From contig NZ_BMJB01000001.1 in assembly GCF_014642855.1 (NCBI RefSeq), positions 1,612,001-1,676,000 of the forward strand: a stretch of DNA of 64,000 nt. Reading direction: 5' to 3'. Positions 8,695-18,410 of the stretch are shown here, one piece after another. Within the stretch, counting starts at the first letter, position 1, and every line of letters starts with the position of its first letter. The notes beneath the pieces are model-generated. The model was not told where the DNA came from, did no database searches, and saw nothing but the letters and a program-made list of their open reading frames with translations. The position numbers and the translations under genes were made by a program. The DNA is from Edaphobacter acidisoli (GTDB taxonomy: Bacteria; Acidobacteriota; Terriglobia; Terriglobales; Acidobacteriaceae).

Positions 8695-10023
8695 CTAGTC
8701 AATTCCAAACTCATGCTGCATCCTCTCCAGCGATATGCCGGAGGTCTCCGGATAGTAGAAGGCGATAACAAAAAGATCGAGAACCATCATCACGCCAAAA
8801 AATATAAACGGATACGCCCCCGATGAGGTGGCCATGACAGGAAATACCAGCGAGATAATCGCGTTCGTAATCCAGTGCGATGAGCTCCCCACGCTTTGCC
8901 CCTTGGACCGCACGCGGTTCGGAAAGACCTCGCTCACATAAACCCAGATGACGGCGCCCTGCGAAATTGCAAAGCACGCAATGTAGGCCATCAAAAACCA
9001 TACAAGCCAGTCCATGTGCTCGCGCGTATAGAAGATCGCCGAAACTCCCGCCAGGCACACCACCAAGCCACTTGTGCCGATGAGCAGCAGCTTCTTTCTT
9101 CCAATATGGTCAATCACGGACATTGCGGCCAGCGTAGCTACGAGGTTCATGGCGCCAACAGCTACGGCCTGCAGATTGCCCGACATCTGGCTCGCTCCAG
9201 CGAGCGCAAAGATGTCATTGAGGTAATAGAGGATTGCATTGATTCCCGACAACTGACAGAACATCCCCACCGTAATGGCCAGGAAAATAGGCTTTGCATA
9301 TTTGCGCGAGAACAGTGGCTCCTTTGAAGCCGCACGCTCAAGGTGAACCGACGCCACAATCTCATCCAGCTCCGCCTTCGCATCCGTCACACCGATCAAC
9401 CGCAGCACATCCAGCGCTTCACCGAGTCTCTTCTGCATTGCGAGCCAGCGCGGGCTTCGCGGAATCGTAAACAGCGCGAGAAGGAAGAGCAGCGCCGGAA
9501 TGCCCGAAACGCCAAGCTCCCATCGCCACTCCATCGCTCCAAAATGCATCGTCCCGATAAGGTAGTTCGACAGGTAAGCCAGAAGAATGCCCACAACGAT
9601 GTTTACCTGAAAGAAGCCTACAAGTCGCCCTCGCCAGTTCGGTGGCGCAATCTCAGCAATGTACATCGGGCCAAGTACGGACGACCCTCCAATGCCGAGA
9701 CCGCCAATAAAGCGAAATACGATCAACGACGTCCAGTTCCACGCAAAGGCGCAGCCCAGCGCGGAAACCACATAGAAGAGCGCCATCACACGCAACGAGT
9801 CGCGTCGCCCATACCGTTGCCCTGGGATCCCTGCGCCGAGTGCCGCTATCACAGTCCCAAGAAGCGCGCTGAACACCGTTACGCCCAGAAGAAAAGGCGA
9901 CAAGTGAAATACGCTGGTCAACGCCTGAGTCGTGCCGGAGATAACAGCAGTATCAAAGCCGAACAGCAATCCACCCAGAGCAGCGACTACTGTTCCCTTC
10001 ACAACATATGAGTTAATGTTCAT
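8695..10023 (-). CDS. MFS sugar:proton symporter (SP family), copy 1
   Basis: The 442-residue protein has 12 predicted membrane helices and sugar-porter signatures: GGLLFGFDTAVISG in helix 1, GQRYGRRDS in the helix 2-3 loop, PRSPRWL, the substrate-site QLSGINAILYY in helix 7, and PETSGISLE at the end. These match AraE/XylE/GalP-type porters, so it likely brings a pentose or hexose across the inner membrane. Its ATG overlaps the ribulokinase stop (ATGA, 10020-10023) and has GGAG 5 bases upstream, implying translational coupling. The neighbouring pentose kinase and isomerase point to a pentose. A closely similar copy of the same length lies at 20808-22136. Confidence 0.92.
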   Translation of the reverse strand: MNINSYVVKGTVVAALGGLLFGFDTAVISGTTQALTSVFHLSPFLLGVTVFSALLGTVIAALGAGIPGQRYGRRDSLRVMALFYVVSALGCAFAWNWTSLIVFRFIGGLGIGGSSVLGPMYIAEIAPPNWRGRLVGFFQVNIVVGILLAYLSNYLIGTMHFGAMEWRWELGVSGIPALLFLLALFTIPRSPRWLAMQKRLGEALDVLRLIGVTDAKAELDEIVASVHLERAASKEPLFSRKYAKPIFLAITVGMFCQLSGINAILYYLNDIFALAGASQMSGNLQAVAVGAMNLVATLAAMSVIDHIGRKKLLLIGTSGLVVCLAGVSAIFYTREHMDWLVWFLMAYIACFAISQGAVIWVYVSEVFPNRVRSKGQSVGSSSHWITNAIISLVFPVMATSSGAYPFIFFGVMMVLDLFVIAFYYPETSGISLERMQHEFGID

Positions 10024-11609
10024 GCACTCTCCATCGCAACAGCATTGGAAGCGATCTCTCGAAGAGATGGAAGAATCCGTCCCATCTCTGCCGGCGGAGC
10101 AGTCGGTTGTCCAAAGGCAAAGTACACGCCGCTGAACAGCGGATACAATTCGTCATACACTGCGGCCCCATATTCATCAGGCAGGTAGCTCGTGCACGGC
10201 GGACACAATGCCTCCTGCGCCTCTTGCACCGTCTCAAACTCACCACATGCCAAAAATGCGAAGATCGCAGACCCCAGACTTGTTACGTCTCCCGATGGGA
10301 CCAACACCGGCTTGTTCAGTGCATTGGCATAGATGCGGTTGAGCAGAGGGCTCTTCTGGGGAATACCGCCGCCATTGATGATGCGGTTCACCTGCGATCC
10401 GTACTCGCTCATTTGCTCCAGAATGATCCGCGTATGCAGCGCCGTTCCCTCAATAGCAGCAAACAACTCATCCTGCGCTGTGTGCGTTGGATTCCAGCCA
10501 ATAGTCATCCCGCCCAATCGCGGATTCACCAGCACGGTGCGGTCGCCGTTGTCCCACGTCATCCGTAGAAGACCTGTGCGGCCTGCGCACCACGAATCCA
10601 TCCCTTCGCTGAGAACAGCAACTGAAGAGCCCGCACGCCTCGCAATTCCATCGAAGAGATCGCCCACCGCCGAAAGCCCTGCCTCAATCCCCGTATACCC
10701 CGGCAGCACAGACCCCGGCACGACACCGCACACTCCCGGCACCAGCGACTGCGCTTCGCTCACACCGATCATGCAAGTCGAAGTGCCGATCACATTCACG
10801 ACATCGCCCAGCCGAATGTTCGCCCCCACAGCATCCCAGTGCGCATCCAGCGCAGCCGTTGGAATAGGAATGCCCTCCTCTAAGCACAGTCGCGCAGCCC
10901 ACTCCGCACACAGCGAACCTGCGATGCGGTCCGACGCAGCATAACGCCCCGCAAGCTTCTGCCGAACACCTTTTAGGAGAGGATCGACCGAGACGAGAAA
11001 ATCATCAGACGGAAGCCCGCCCCACTGTGGGTTCCACATCCACTTATGCCCCATGGCGCAAACGCTGCGCGCAACATCCTGCACAGAATGGACACCGCAC
11101 AGCGTGGCAACCACCATGTCGCAGTTTTCAAGCGCAGTGGCCAGGCGTTCGCGCTTCTCTGGATTGTGCCGCATCCAGTGCAGTAGTTTGGCGAATCCCC
11201 ATTCAGAGGAGTACATCCCTCCGCACCAGTCAATCGCCTTCAGATTTTGAGCGTGTGCTCGAGCAGTAATCTCCTCCGCTTCACGCCATGCGCGGTGATC
11301 ACACCACAAGTAGTAATCATCGAGCGGATTGAGCTCATCATCCACAGGAATCACACTCGATCCTGTCGCATCCACGGCGAGGGCCTTCACCTGGCTTCCC
11401 TTTACCCCGCTGCTTTTCAATGCGGCGCGCATTGCCTTCTCCAGCGCATCCATCTGCGCCTGATGGCTCTGCGTAGCAAAATTGGGATCACGTGCAGAGC
11501 GGCAGAGCGGATACTCCGCAACACCTGTCCCCAACCGGCCTTCCTGGCTGTCGAACAGAGAAACGCGCACGCTCAGAGTCCCAAAATCAATTCCAGCGAC
11601 GATACTCAC
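10020..11609 (-). CDS. araB: FGGY-family pentulose kinase, ribulokinase (AraB-like)
   Basis: The 529-residue cytoplasmic kinase resembles L-ribulokinase: N-terminal phosphate loop GIDFGTLSVRVSLF, 'YYLWCDHRAWREAEEI' and 'GIEAGLSAVGDLFDG'. The enzyme phosphorylates ribulose with ATP. Characterised AraB proteins accept both L- and D-ribulose, so the sequence does not fix the stereochemistry. The start is GTG at 11609 with GGGAG 5 bases upstream. It lies 12 bp after the isomerase and overlaps the transporter by 4 bp. An araD epimerase would be needed if the product is L-ribulose 5-phosphate, and none is encoded nearby; D-ribulose 5-phosphate would enter the pentose phosphate pathway directly. Confidence 0.87.
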   Translation of the reverse strand: MSIVAGIDFGTLSVRVSLFDSQEGRLGTGVAEYPLCRSARDPNFATQSHQAQMDALEKAMRAALKSSGVKGSQVKALAVDATGSSVIPVDDELNPLDDYYLWCDHRAWREAEEITARAHAQNLKAIDWCGGMYSSEWGFAKLLHWMRHNPEKRERLATALENCDMVVATLCGVHSVQDVARSVCAMGHKWMWNPQWGGLPSDDFLVSVDPLLKGVRQKLAGRYAASDRIAGSLCAEWAARLCLEEGIPIPTAALDAHWDAVGANIRLGDVVNVIGTSTCMIGVSEAQSLVPGVCGVVPGSVLPGYTGIEAGLSAVGDLFDGIARRAGSSVAVLSEGMDSWCAGRTGLLRMTWDNGDRTVLVNPRLGGMTIGWNPTHTAQDELFAAIEGTALHTRIILEQMSEYGSQVNRIINGGGIPQKSPLLNRIYANALNKPVLVPSGDVTSLGSAIFAFLACGEFETVQEAQEALCPPCTSYLPDEYGAAVYDELYPLFSGVYFAFGQPTAPPAEMGRILPSLREIASNAVAMESA

Positions 11610-11621
11610 CGCATCTCCCGC

Positions 11622-13226
11622 TTATTTGAACTCAACCGCGCCGCACAGATGTACCTGAACGCCCAACGCATGAAACATCGCCGCCTTCACTGCGAGCGCA
11701 CGCGCGGCATCCTCCGCCGTGGGAGCATAGACGATATTTACGTGATTGGCACGGTGCCGAGCCATAAACGAGTCGCGCGACACACCATCGAATACTGCGC
11801 TTACCATCGGCCACTGAGACGTCGTCTGACTCCAGCGACGCTGCGTCTCCTCGTCAGGCAGCTTCACGACAGAGCCGAGCCCCATATCGACATGCAGACC
11901 GCCGCCTTCTACAAACACACGGCTCCAGACAATCTTTCCCGGCCGGCCAATTCCCTTCAGCGTTCCACCGCCCAACGGAAAGTACATCGGCGGCTGCCGA
12001 TCGCTCGCCGCGCCGCGATATCCATCCACGAAATGACTCGCCGGAGCCGCTCCAGAGATTTGCAGCACCCAGACAAAGTCATCCACACCATCCCCGCGAT
12101 AGTGTTCGCCCCAGCGAAGATCATGCAGAGTCGTGGCCGGATCAAGCCCAAGCGCGGTCCAGCAACGGTTCGTCACCAGCGCATCCAGCCCAGCGCACTC
12201 ATCCACTTCATTGAAATGAGGCAACGCTCTTCCAGCAAACAACTCCTCTCCCGCTTCGCTATACACGGGAGGCCGATCAGTATTGTTGAGCAGCCCTTCC
12301 ACCAGATCAGACGCCGGGACCATGTCCTTCAATCCCTGCTGATACTGAATGCCAATCGCATCACAGCCGAATTCGCTGGCAATTCGAACGGCAGCAATAT
12401 ACATCTTGCACTGCTCCTGAATCTGCGCATCGGTCAGCTCTGTCTTCGCATCCTTGCCGGTATGGAAGCGCATTCCTTTCTCATCCAGCCACCGTCTTAT
12501 CGCGCTCGCGTCATCATCGCGAACGGTCCGCATCCGCGCAACCAGCGCCGACTGGCTCAGACGTTCCTTATAAACGCCAAGCGGGTTCAACAGTTCGTCG
12601 TCGATGATGGCGTTATACATCCCCATGCAGCCTTCATCGAAGACCCCCAGAATGGCTTTCTTCTTCTGCACCTCAGCTGCCAGCTTCTCTCCAATACTGC
12701 GCTCGCTCGCTGGCAGCACATCTACGTTCAAACCACGCACATGCGACAGATCATGCGTAACCTTTCCTTGCTTAATCCATTCCCGCAGGCGCGACAGGAA
12801 ATATGCGTCATCAAATCGTTCGCTCCACAAGGTGTTGAACTTCACTCCAGCCTTCACCAGCGATCCATTCAGGTTCAGCAGACCGACCAGACCAGGCCAC
12901 TGCCCCGACCAATTCGCCACCGTAAGAATCGGACCGCGATGGCTGCGCATTCCCGGCAGAACATGATGCGTGTACTGCCACGCCGCAGTGGCGAACACCA
13001 TGTTCGCCTCCGGATCGATTCCGGCAAAAACATCCATGCCCATCCGCTGGCTGGAGATGAACCCATGTCCCTTAGCGGTATCCACCGGAAAGGCACGCCG
13101 GACTGTGACGCCTTCAGCAGCAAACCGCTCCGTCAGGAGCTTCTCCAATTCCTGCTGCGCCGGCCAGCACACTTTGTTGGCGGATTCCCGCAAATCGCCG
13201 CTGGTAACAAGTACAACTTCTTTCAT
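11622..13226 (-). CDS. L-fucose/arabinose isomerase-family protein
   Basis: This 534-residue protein belongs to the fucose/arabinose isomerase superfamily, which interconverts aldoses and ketoses with a divalent metal. FucI enzymes also turn D-arabinose into D-ribulose. The family call rests on overall layout: a Rossmann-like N-terminus (MKEVVLVTSGDLRES), 'VFDEGCMGMY', 'CDAIGIQYQQGLKDM' and a C-terminal 'ARHRANHVNIVY' with His residues where the family has a metal ligand. I chose ATG 13226 (AGGGGTG 5 bases upstream); an in-frame start at 13280 would add 18 non-conserved residues. The next gene is the kinase, so it should supply the ketopentose. Whether the substrate is L- or D-arabinose or L-fucose is open. 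Confidence 0.8.
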   Translation of the reverse strand: MKEVVLVTSGDLRESANKVCWPAQQELEKLLTERFAAEGVTVRRAFPVDTAKGHGFISSQRMGMDVFAGIDPEANMVFATAAWQYTHHVLPGMRSHRGPILTVANWSGQWPGLVGLLNLNGSLVKAGVKFNTLWSERFDDAYFLSRLREWIKQGKVTHDLSHVRGLNVDVLPASERSIGEKLAAEVQKKKAILGVFDEGCMGMYNAIIDDELLNPLGVYKERLSQSALVARMRTVRDDDASAIRRWLDEKGMRFHTGKDAKTELTDAQIQEQCKMYIAAVRIASEFGCDAIGIQYQQGLKDMVPASDLVEGLLNNTDRPPVYSEAGEELFAGRALPHFNEVDECAGLDALVTNRCWTALGLDPATTLHDLRWGEHYRGDGVDDFVWVLQISGAAPASHFVDGYRGAASDRQPPMYFPLGGGTLKGIGRPGKIVWSRVFVEGGGLHVDMGLGSVVKLPDEETQRRWSQTTSQWPMVSAVFDGVSRDSFMARHRANHVNIVYAPTAEDAARALAVKAAMFHALGVQVHLCGAVEFK

Positions 13227-13449
13227 CGATTCACCCCTGTTGTATGGACGTTTACTGATTCGAGATTGATCTTGCGACAACTACAAACCTCAGCCACCAT
13301 TCTGCCTGACATGCTCAAAAACGAATTACAGAAATTCCGAATGGTGAAATGTGGAGAGATTGCACGCCGATCTAAGCTGCTTTGTGGAGAAATTCTTCCA
13401 CTTTGGCCTGCACGCATGCGCAATCCTTTGTCCATACCCCTGTCACCGC

Positions 13450-13478
13450 CCGGCCAACAGGAGATTCCCGTTGGCCGG
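13450..13478 (-). terminator. Hairpin downstream of the TonB receptor gene
   Basis: CCGGCCAAC (13450-13458) pairs perfectly with GTTGGCCGG (13470-13478), 15 bases beyond the receptor stop on the minus strand. There is no strong T-run. It could partly terminate or stabilise the 3' end, lowering expression of the isomerase-kinase genes relative to the receptor. Confidence 0.5.
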
Positions 13479-13492
13479 TATCGGGGTGTGTT

Positions 13493-16400
13493 TTAGAAGA
13501 TCAGCTTCAACGCAAATTGTAGTTCTCGCGGATTGTTGACTTGCGTTGAAATCGACCCCGTAGTGCCGTCTCCAAGATTAGTATCCGGAGGACCGAACTG
13601 CGGGTGGTTGAAGATGTTGAAGGCCTCCGCACGGAACTGAAGATTCACGTTTTCGAACAGGTGCGTATTCTTAACCCCGGAAAGATCAAGGTTCGCCACC
13701 CCAGGAGCCCGAAGCGAGCCAATCGAACGCGGGGAGTTGCCGTAGGTGAACGCAGCGGGCGCGCTGAAATCAGCTACGTTGAAGTAGGCGTTCAGGCGCT
13801 TGCTGATTGGTGTATGCAGAGACGGATTCTTTCCGTTCCAGTTAGCGCGCTGTGTCCCGCCATTGTTGAACAGCGTATTGGCAGCCATCGTAACCTGCTG
13901 CGGTGTGCCGCCCAAAACAGTGCCGATGCCATTGATCTGCCATCCGCCGATAAGATAGTCCGCAAACCTGCTGCTATGCGCCCAGGGCTTTCCCTTACCA
14001 AAAGGAAGCTCATAGATGCCATTGATGGCAAGGTAATTCGGAGTATCGAACGTTGCCAGCGACCACTCACCGCGAAGATTGTCCCAATCCTGCACTGCGC
14101 CGCCGCCAAAGTTACCTCCAGGGAAGCCCGTCGTTGTGGCCCCGACGTTGTCCATCAGCTTGGACCACGTCCACGAACCAAGCAGACTGAAGCCATTATT
14201 GAAGCGGCGTTCTACCTTCAATTGCAGCGAGTTGTAAACCGAGGCGCCGTAGGAAGACCCATTGCCCAGCGTAACTCCCGTGAACTGCGGATAAGGCAGC
14301 AGCAGCTGGCTCTTCGCGACAGTAGGACCACTGAGTCCACCCGTAGTGATCTGTCCATAGAAGGGATTCGTCACCTGCGCCTGAAGCTGCGTTCCCATAC
14401 TCAGATATTGGTCCGGAAGCTGATCGGCGTTGTAGTCGCCATACAGGTGAACGCCGTGGCTGCCGGCATAGGCGAGGTCAACCAGCACATCCTTAGGCAG
14501 AGTTCGCTGCACATCGAAATCCCATTCCTCCGAGTAGGCAGTATGGCGATTGCGGTCCATGCCAACAACAGACTGGCCAAGGTCGGTGGCGAGTCCTTGC
14601 GAACTCCCCGTGGCATAAATGAATCCCTGCGGATAAGGATTGCTGAGCAGATTGAGCGGATGGACACCATCGAGCGTTGTAACCCACGGCGTGCTGCCGA
14701 TGAAGCCCGTACTGGGAACGCCGTTATTGTTGTATCCGCTCCCTACCGTCGGCCCCATGAAGATGCCGAAGCCGCCGCGCACTGCCGTGTTGCTGCCAAT
14801 GCCGTACGAGAAGCCAAGACGCGGCTGGATGCCGGCTCGTTTATCCGGATTGAACTGATAGCGTGAGAGCCCATTCACACCCGGAAAGGAGAGACCACCA
14901 ACAAGATGCATGCCCGGCACCTGAAGCGGTGAAGCCGACGTGGGGTCCCAATCTGTGATGCGATTGTCGCGTTCACGCCATGGTGTGTTGTAGTCATAAC
15001 GAATGCCGAGATTGAGCGTAAGAGAAGGAGTAGCCTTCCAGTCATCTTGAAAGTAGCCACCGTAGTAGCGGAAACTATTGATCTCGTCAGGCCCACCCGT
15101 ATAGTTGAAGCCGAAGTCGCCTGAACCTGTGAGGAACGAGGCAAACCCTACGCCCGTACCTGCATTGAAGGGGTTCGGCCCTTGAGTCCAATCAGGCCCA
15201 AAGACATAGAACCCGGCGCCGTTGTTGAACCGCGCGGTCGTGAACATGCCGATACCGAAATCCCCGCCCATCTTGAGCGTGTGCGTCCCGGCAACGATCG
15301 TGAGATTGCCATCCTCGTGGTAGATCTGGTTCGCATCATTCAGAATGCCGATCCAGCAGAGTTGCCCAAGCAAACCGCCCCAGCCAACATTGGGGATCGA
15401 CTCACCCGTGCCCAGGCCTCCAATGATTGCCGTCGGAAAGCAAGGAGGCGTCTTCTTCGCAAGATCTGCGAAATAGGACGGGAAGCCGAGCTGTGTCGGA
15501 TCGAAGCCAAGCCCCGGAGGCGTTCGCGCCAGATGGAAGCGGACATAGCTCGAGTTAAGCTCCAGCACAACGTGCGGGCCCAGCACAGTCGTGTCGTCGA
15601 TGGTTGCCTGCATCTGGCGCAGCGTGTCTGGTCCCAGAATCGGCGAACTGACTTTGAAATTGGGAGTATTGCCGAAGATCGGCGGACGTACCTGGTGCGT
15701 GGTCGAGATGGAAAACCGGCCGAAGAGCTTGGAGTTTTGCGACAGTGCCTGGTCGATGCGGACCGAGTAGTCATCCTTGTTGATCGGTGAACTAGAGTTG
15801 GAGATGAAGTTATTCACACCCGCACCTTTGCCCGGCTGGTTGGGCAAAGGAATGTAGTTCAGCAGATTGGACGCAACCTGATCGATCTCACCCTGAGGAA
15901 TCTTGTTGCCTGGAAACTGCGTGCGAATAAACTGCCCCGGATGCGCCGGATCGGCCACAGTGGAGAAGGGATCATAGATGGGAACGACGTTGCCATTCTG
16001 ATCAAGAGGCCCCGCGGAAAAATCACCCGTGCGCTCCGCGGCAGTTGGAAGCGTGCCGGTCGTAGTCAGGGCCTGGGTCCAGCGCAGTCCTTCATAGGAA
16101 AAGAAGAAGAAGGTCTTGTTACGAAAGATGGGCCCTCCGACGCTGCCGCCAAACTGGTTGTAACGGAAGGGTGCGCGTGCAAGCCCGGCTTGATTGGCGA
16201 AGAAGTTATTCGCATTCAGGCCGGTGCTCCGATAGAACTCATACAGCGTGCCATGAAACTTGTTGCTTCCGGACTTCGTAATGACGTTGATGACGCCGCC
16301 GGAAGAGTTCGAAAACTGCGCGCTGAAGTTGTTGGTCTGCACCTTGTACTGCTGCACCATATCGATGCTGGGATAAAAACCCGGCCCGTTCAACGCAGGC

Positions 16401-17059
16401 TGAGTGTTCATACCGCCATCGAGAAGAAATACGTTCTGGTTGGGACGCGCTCCATTGATGGAGATGAACTGATCGTTGTACTCGTCAAAGGCCGTCTGGG
16501 TGAATCCGGCGGAAGGCAACACGCCAGGAACAAGCGCTGCAAAGCTGTAGCTGTTCCGGCCGTTCACAGGCAGGTCGACGATGGTCTTGTTGGAGATGAC
16601 CTGGCCAAGCGAGGAGGTCTCAGTCTGCAACTGCGAGGGCAGCTCGGTAACAGTGACCTGCTGCGCAACCTGTCCGACCTGGAGCGTGCAATTGATGGTA
16701 AGCGCGTCCTGGACGTTCAGCACGATATTGGATTGCAGATATTGGCTGAAGCCGGACGCCTGGATTGCGATCTTGTAGCTTGCCGGCGGCAGAAGCGTCA
16801 GCGAATAGTAGCCGCTGTTGTTGGTCGTCGCCGTACGAGTCTCATTCGTGGCGACGTTGGTCAGGGTGACACCGGCGCCGGCAATCACGTGCCCGGAGAC
16901 ATCTTCAACCGTCCCCGTAATGGAGCCGGTCGCCGTTTGCGCGAAGAGCGGTACCGAGCAGATACACAACGCAGCGAATATGGCCAGCCCGGCCCTCAGG
17001 GCCAGACGCAGATGGCTCAAAAAACGCGGCGAACGAATTCCTTTGGTGAAACGATTCAT
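13493..17059 (-). CDS. TonB-dependent receptor, Oar-like, with carboxypeptidase-regulatory-like domain
   Basis: The predicted protein is 1188 residues. After a signal peptide (ending near PLFAQ) comes a carboxypeptidase-regulatory-like beta-sandwich (GSITGTVEDVSGHVIAGAGV, roughly residues 40-125), then a plug domain and a ~900-residue outer-membrane barrel ending LQFALKLIF with a terminal Phe. Such receptors in Acidobacteria import or bind glycans and other large ligands at the outer membrane. ATG 17059 is preceded by GGAGG at 6 bases; the in-frame ATG at 17086 lacks one. It lies between the LacI regulator and the catabolic genes, so its ligand is probably the furanose-containing glycan. The ligand itself cannot be read from sequence. 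Confidence 0.92.
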   Translation of the reverse strand: MNRFTKGIRSPRFLSHLRLALRAGLAIFAALCICSVPLFAQTATGSITGTVEDVSGHVIAGAGVTLTNVATNETRTATTNNSGYYSLTLLPPASYKIAIQASGFSQYLQSNIVLNVQDALTINCTLQVGQVAQQVTVTELPSQLQTETSSLGQVISNKTIVDLPVNGRNSYSFAALVPGVLPSAGFTQTAFDEYNDQFISINGARPNQNVFLLDGGMNTQPALNGPGFYPSIDMVQQYKVQTNNFSAQFSNSSGGVINVITKSGSNKFHGTLYEFYRSTGLNANNFFANQAGLARAPFRYNQFGGSVGGPIFRNKTFFFFSYEGLRWTQALTTTGTLPTAAERTGDFSAGPLDQNGNVVPIYDPFSTVADPAHPGQFIRTQFPGNKIPQGEIDQVASNLLNYIPLPNQPGKGAGVNNFISNSSSPINKDDYSVRIDQALSQNSKLFGRFSISTTHQVRPPIFGNTPNFKVSSPILGPDTLRQMQATIDDTTVLGPHVVLELNSSYVRFHLARTPPGLGFDPTQLGFPSYFADLAKKTPPCFPTAIIGGLGTGESIPNVGWGGLLGQLCWIGILNDANQIYHEDGNLTIVAGTHTLKMGGDFGIGMFTTARFNNGAGFYVFGPDWTQGPNPFNAGTGVGFASFLTGSGDFGFNYTGGPDEINSFRYYGGYFQDDWKATPSLTLNLGIRYDYNTPWRERDNRITDWDPTSASPLQVPGMHLVGGLSFPGVNGLSRYQFNPDKRAGIQPRLGFSYGIGSNTAVRGGFGIFMGPTVGSGYNNNGVPSTGFIGSTPWVTTLDGVHPLNLLSNPYPQGFIYATGSSQGLATDLGQSVVGMDRNRHTAYSEEWDFDVQRTLPKDVLVDLAYAGSHGVHLYGDYNADQLPDQYLSMGTQLQAQVTNPFYGQITTGGLSGPTVAKSQLLLPYPQFTGVTLGNGSSYGASVYNSLQLKVERRFNNGFSLLGSWTWSKLMDNVGATTTGFPGGNFGGGAVQDWDNLRGEWSLATFDTPNYLAINGIYELPFGKGKPWAHSSRFADYLIGGWQINGIGTVLGGTPQQVTMAANTLFNNGGTQRANWNGKNPSLHTPISKRLNAYFNVADFSAPAAFTYGNSPRSIGSLRAPGVANLDLSGVKNTHLFENVNLQFRAEAFNIFNHPQFGPPDTNLGDGTTGSISTQVNNPRELQFALKLIF

Positions 17060-17229
17060 TTTCAGCCTCCGAACGATGCTCTTCAAGCGAGCGCAATATG
17101 GAACACTACGAGGCTCCGGGACAACGAATATACAGAAAACACAGGAAACGGAGCCGTGCTGCTGGTGCGAGGGACCCTTCGAGTCTTCGCCTCGAATAAA
17201 GTGAAACCTTTAACTCAACGACACCACGC

Positions 17230-17259
17230 ATTCAAGCACCAGGATGCATTCACTGTCAA
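17230..17259 (-). promoter_or_regulatory. Candidate sigma70-type promoter for the TonB receptor
   Basis: On the minus strand, a perfect TTGACA (17259-17254) is followed after 18 bases by TTGAAT (17235-17230). This is 170 bases upstream of the receptor start, in the lacI-receptor gap. The -10 match is weak. No clear LacI-type palindrome was found beside it. Confidence 0.35.
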
Positions 17260-17300
17260 GAAAATATTTTTGGGTGAGCCCTCAGCCCATCATGCCGCCG

Positions 17301-18308
17301 TCAGCGCCGCTGCCGGGTCGACTCCCGGACAACAAGCGTAGGCACAATCCGCACCGCCGAAGGCTCTCCCGTCCGCTTCCCTTCGATGCGGTCCATCAGA
17401 ATCGTAGCCGCACGCGCGCCCATTTCATAGCTAGGCTGCACCACCGCCGTCAGATGCGGGTGGAAGGAGCGGTCCACTGCAAGATCATCAAACGTAGCCA
17501 GGGCGATATCTTCCGGACATCGTTTCCCCGACTCTTCGAGCGCCTTCAGCAACCCTAGTGTCATGACGCCATTGCAGACAAAGACCGCAGTGGCCTTGCT
17601 TCTTCCTCGAAGCAGTTGTTTGCCAAGCCTGTAGCCGGACTCATCGCGAAAGTCGCCCTCCAGCACCAGCGCAGGATCAACCGATATGTCTGCTTCATGC
17701 AGTGCCTTCTCGTATCCTGCAAGGCGCTCGCGCGCTATCTGGGCGTCAAGCTTTCCGGTAATGATCGCAATCTTTCTGTGCCCCATCTGGATGAGGTGCC
17801 GCAAGCACTCGTGTGCGCCGCGGACATTGTCCAGAAGCACAGCATCGGTCTTGACTCCGGAAACAGGCCGGTCGATGCACACCACCGGCAATCCAGAGGC
17901 GATCGCGCTTTGAATGTGGTTGGTATCGTGACCAGGCGCTGACGCAAGCAGTATCCCATCGACACGATAGGAGCGGAGCGCGGATACGACGCGTCGCTCA
18001 CGTCCGATCTGCTCGTCCGTATTCGCGGTGACAAGAAAATAGCCGCGTTCGTACGCACTGTCCTCCGCACCTCGAATCACCTCTGGAAAAAAGGGATTCG
18101 TAATGTCGGGTACGACGATTCCCATCATCCGGGTTTGTTTCACCTTCAGGCTGCGCGCAATCTCATTGGGGTAGTAGTCCAACTCGCGAATGGCAGCCTG
18201 AACCCGTGCCAGCACCGGAGCGCTCACTCGCTTGGTGCCACGGATGACATTGGAAACCGTTGCAATCGAAACGCCGGCGCGTTGTGCCACTTCCACGATC
18301 GTTGCCAT
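17301..18308 (-). CDS. LacI-family transcriptional regulator
   Basis: This 335-residue DNA-binding regulator has the classic N-terminal helix-turn-helix and hinge (VAQRAGVSIATVSNVIRGT, then YYPNEIARSLK). A periplasmic-binding-protein-like ligand domain follows (TRMMGIVVPDITNPFFPEVI, GLPVVCIDRPV, GHRKIAIITG). LacI family members usually repress sugar genes until the sugar or a phosphorylated intermediate binds. It stands at the head of the minus-strand sugar locus, 241 bp before the receptor, and is the likely local regulator. The ATG at 18308 lacks a clear Shine-Dalgarno. The inducer is unknown; the pentose context is an inference. Confidence 0.92.
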   Translation of the reverse strand: MATIVEVAQRAGVSIATVSNVIRGTKRVSAPVLARVQAAIRELDYYPNEIARSLKVKQTRMMGIVVPDITNPFFPEVIRGAEDSAYERGYFLVTANTDEQIGRERRVVSALRSYRVDGILLASAPGHDTNHIQSAIASGLPVVCIDRPVSGVKTDAVLLDNVRGAHECLRHLIQMGHRKIAIITGKLDAQIARERLAGYEKALHEADISVDPALVLEGDFRDESGYRLGKQLLRGRSKATAVFVCNGVMTLGLLKALEESGKRCPEDIALATFDDLAVDRSFHPHLTAVVQPSYEMGARAATILMDRIEGKRTGEPSAVRIVPTLVVRESTRQRR

Positions 18309-18410
18309 TGAGTTAGGTTTCGCCCCCGCTTGCTGAGTGAATTCGCTGCCGATGGGCCTGACCGATATTTTGTATCAGGAGCCTTGTTAGTGTAGCCCAG
18401 GTGATGAAAC

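Noticed and set aside
11247-13496. Very long plus-strand open frame opposite the kinase and isomerase genes
   Set aside because: It is rich in Arg, His, Pro and Leu, matches no family pattern, and lies exactly antisense to two well-supported genes. High GC removes stop codons on the other strand.
13604-14866. 420-codon plus-strand frame inside the TonB receptor gene
   Set aside because: Antisense shadow of a clear receptor; no ribosome site and no domain pattern.
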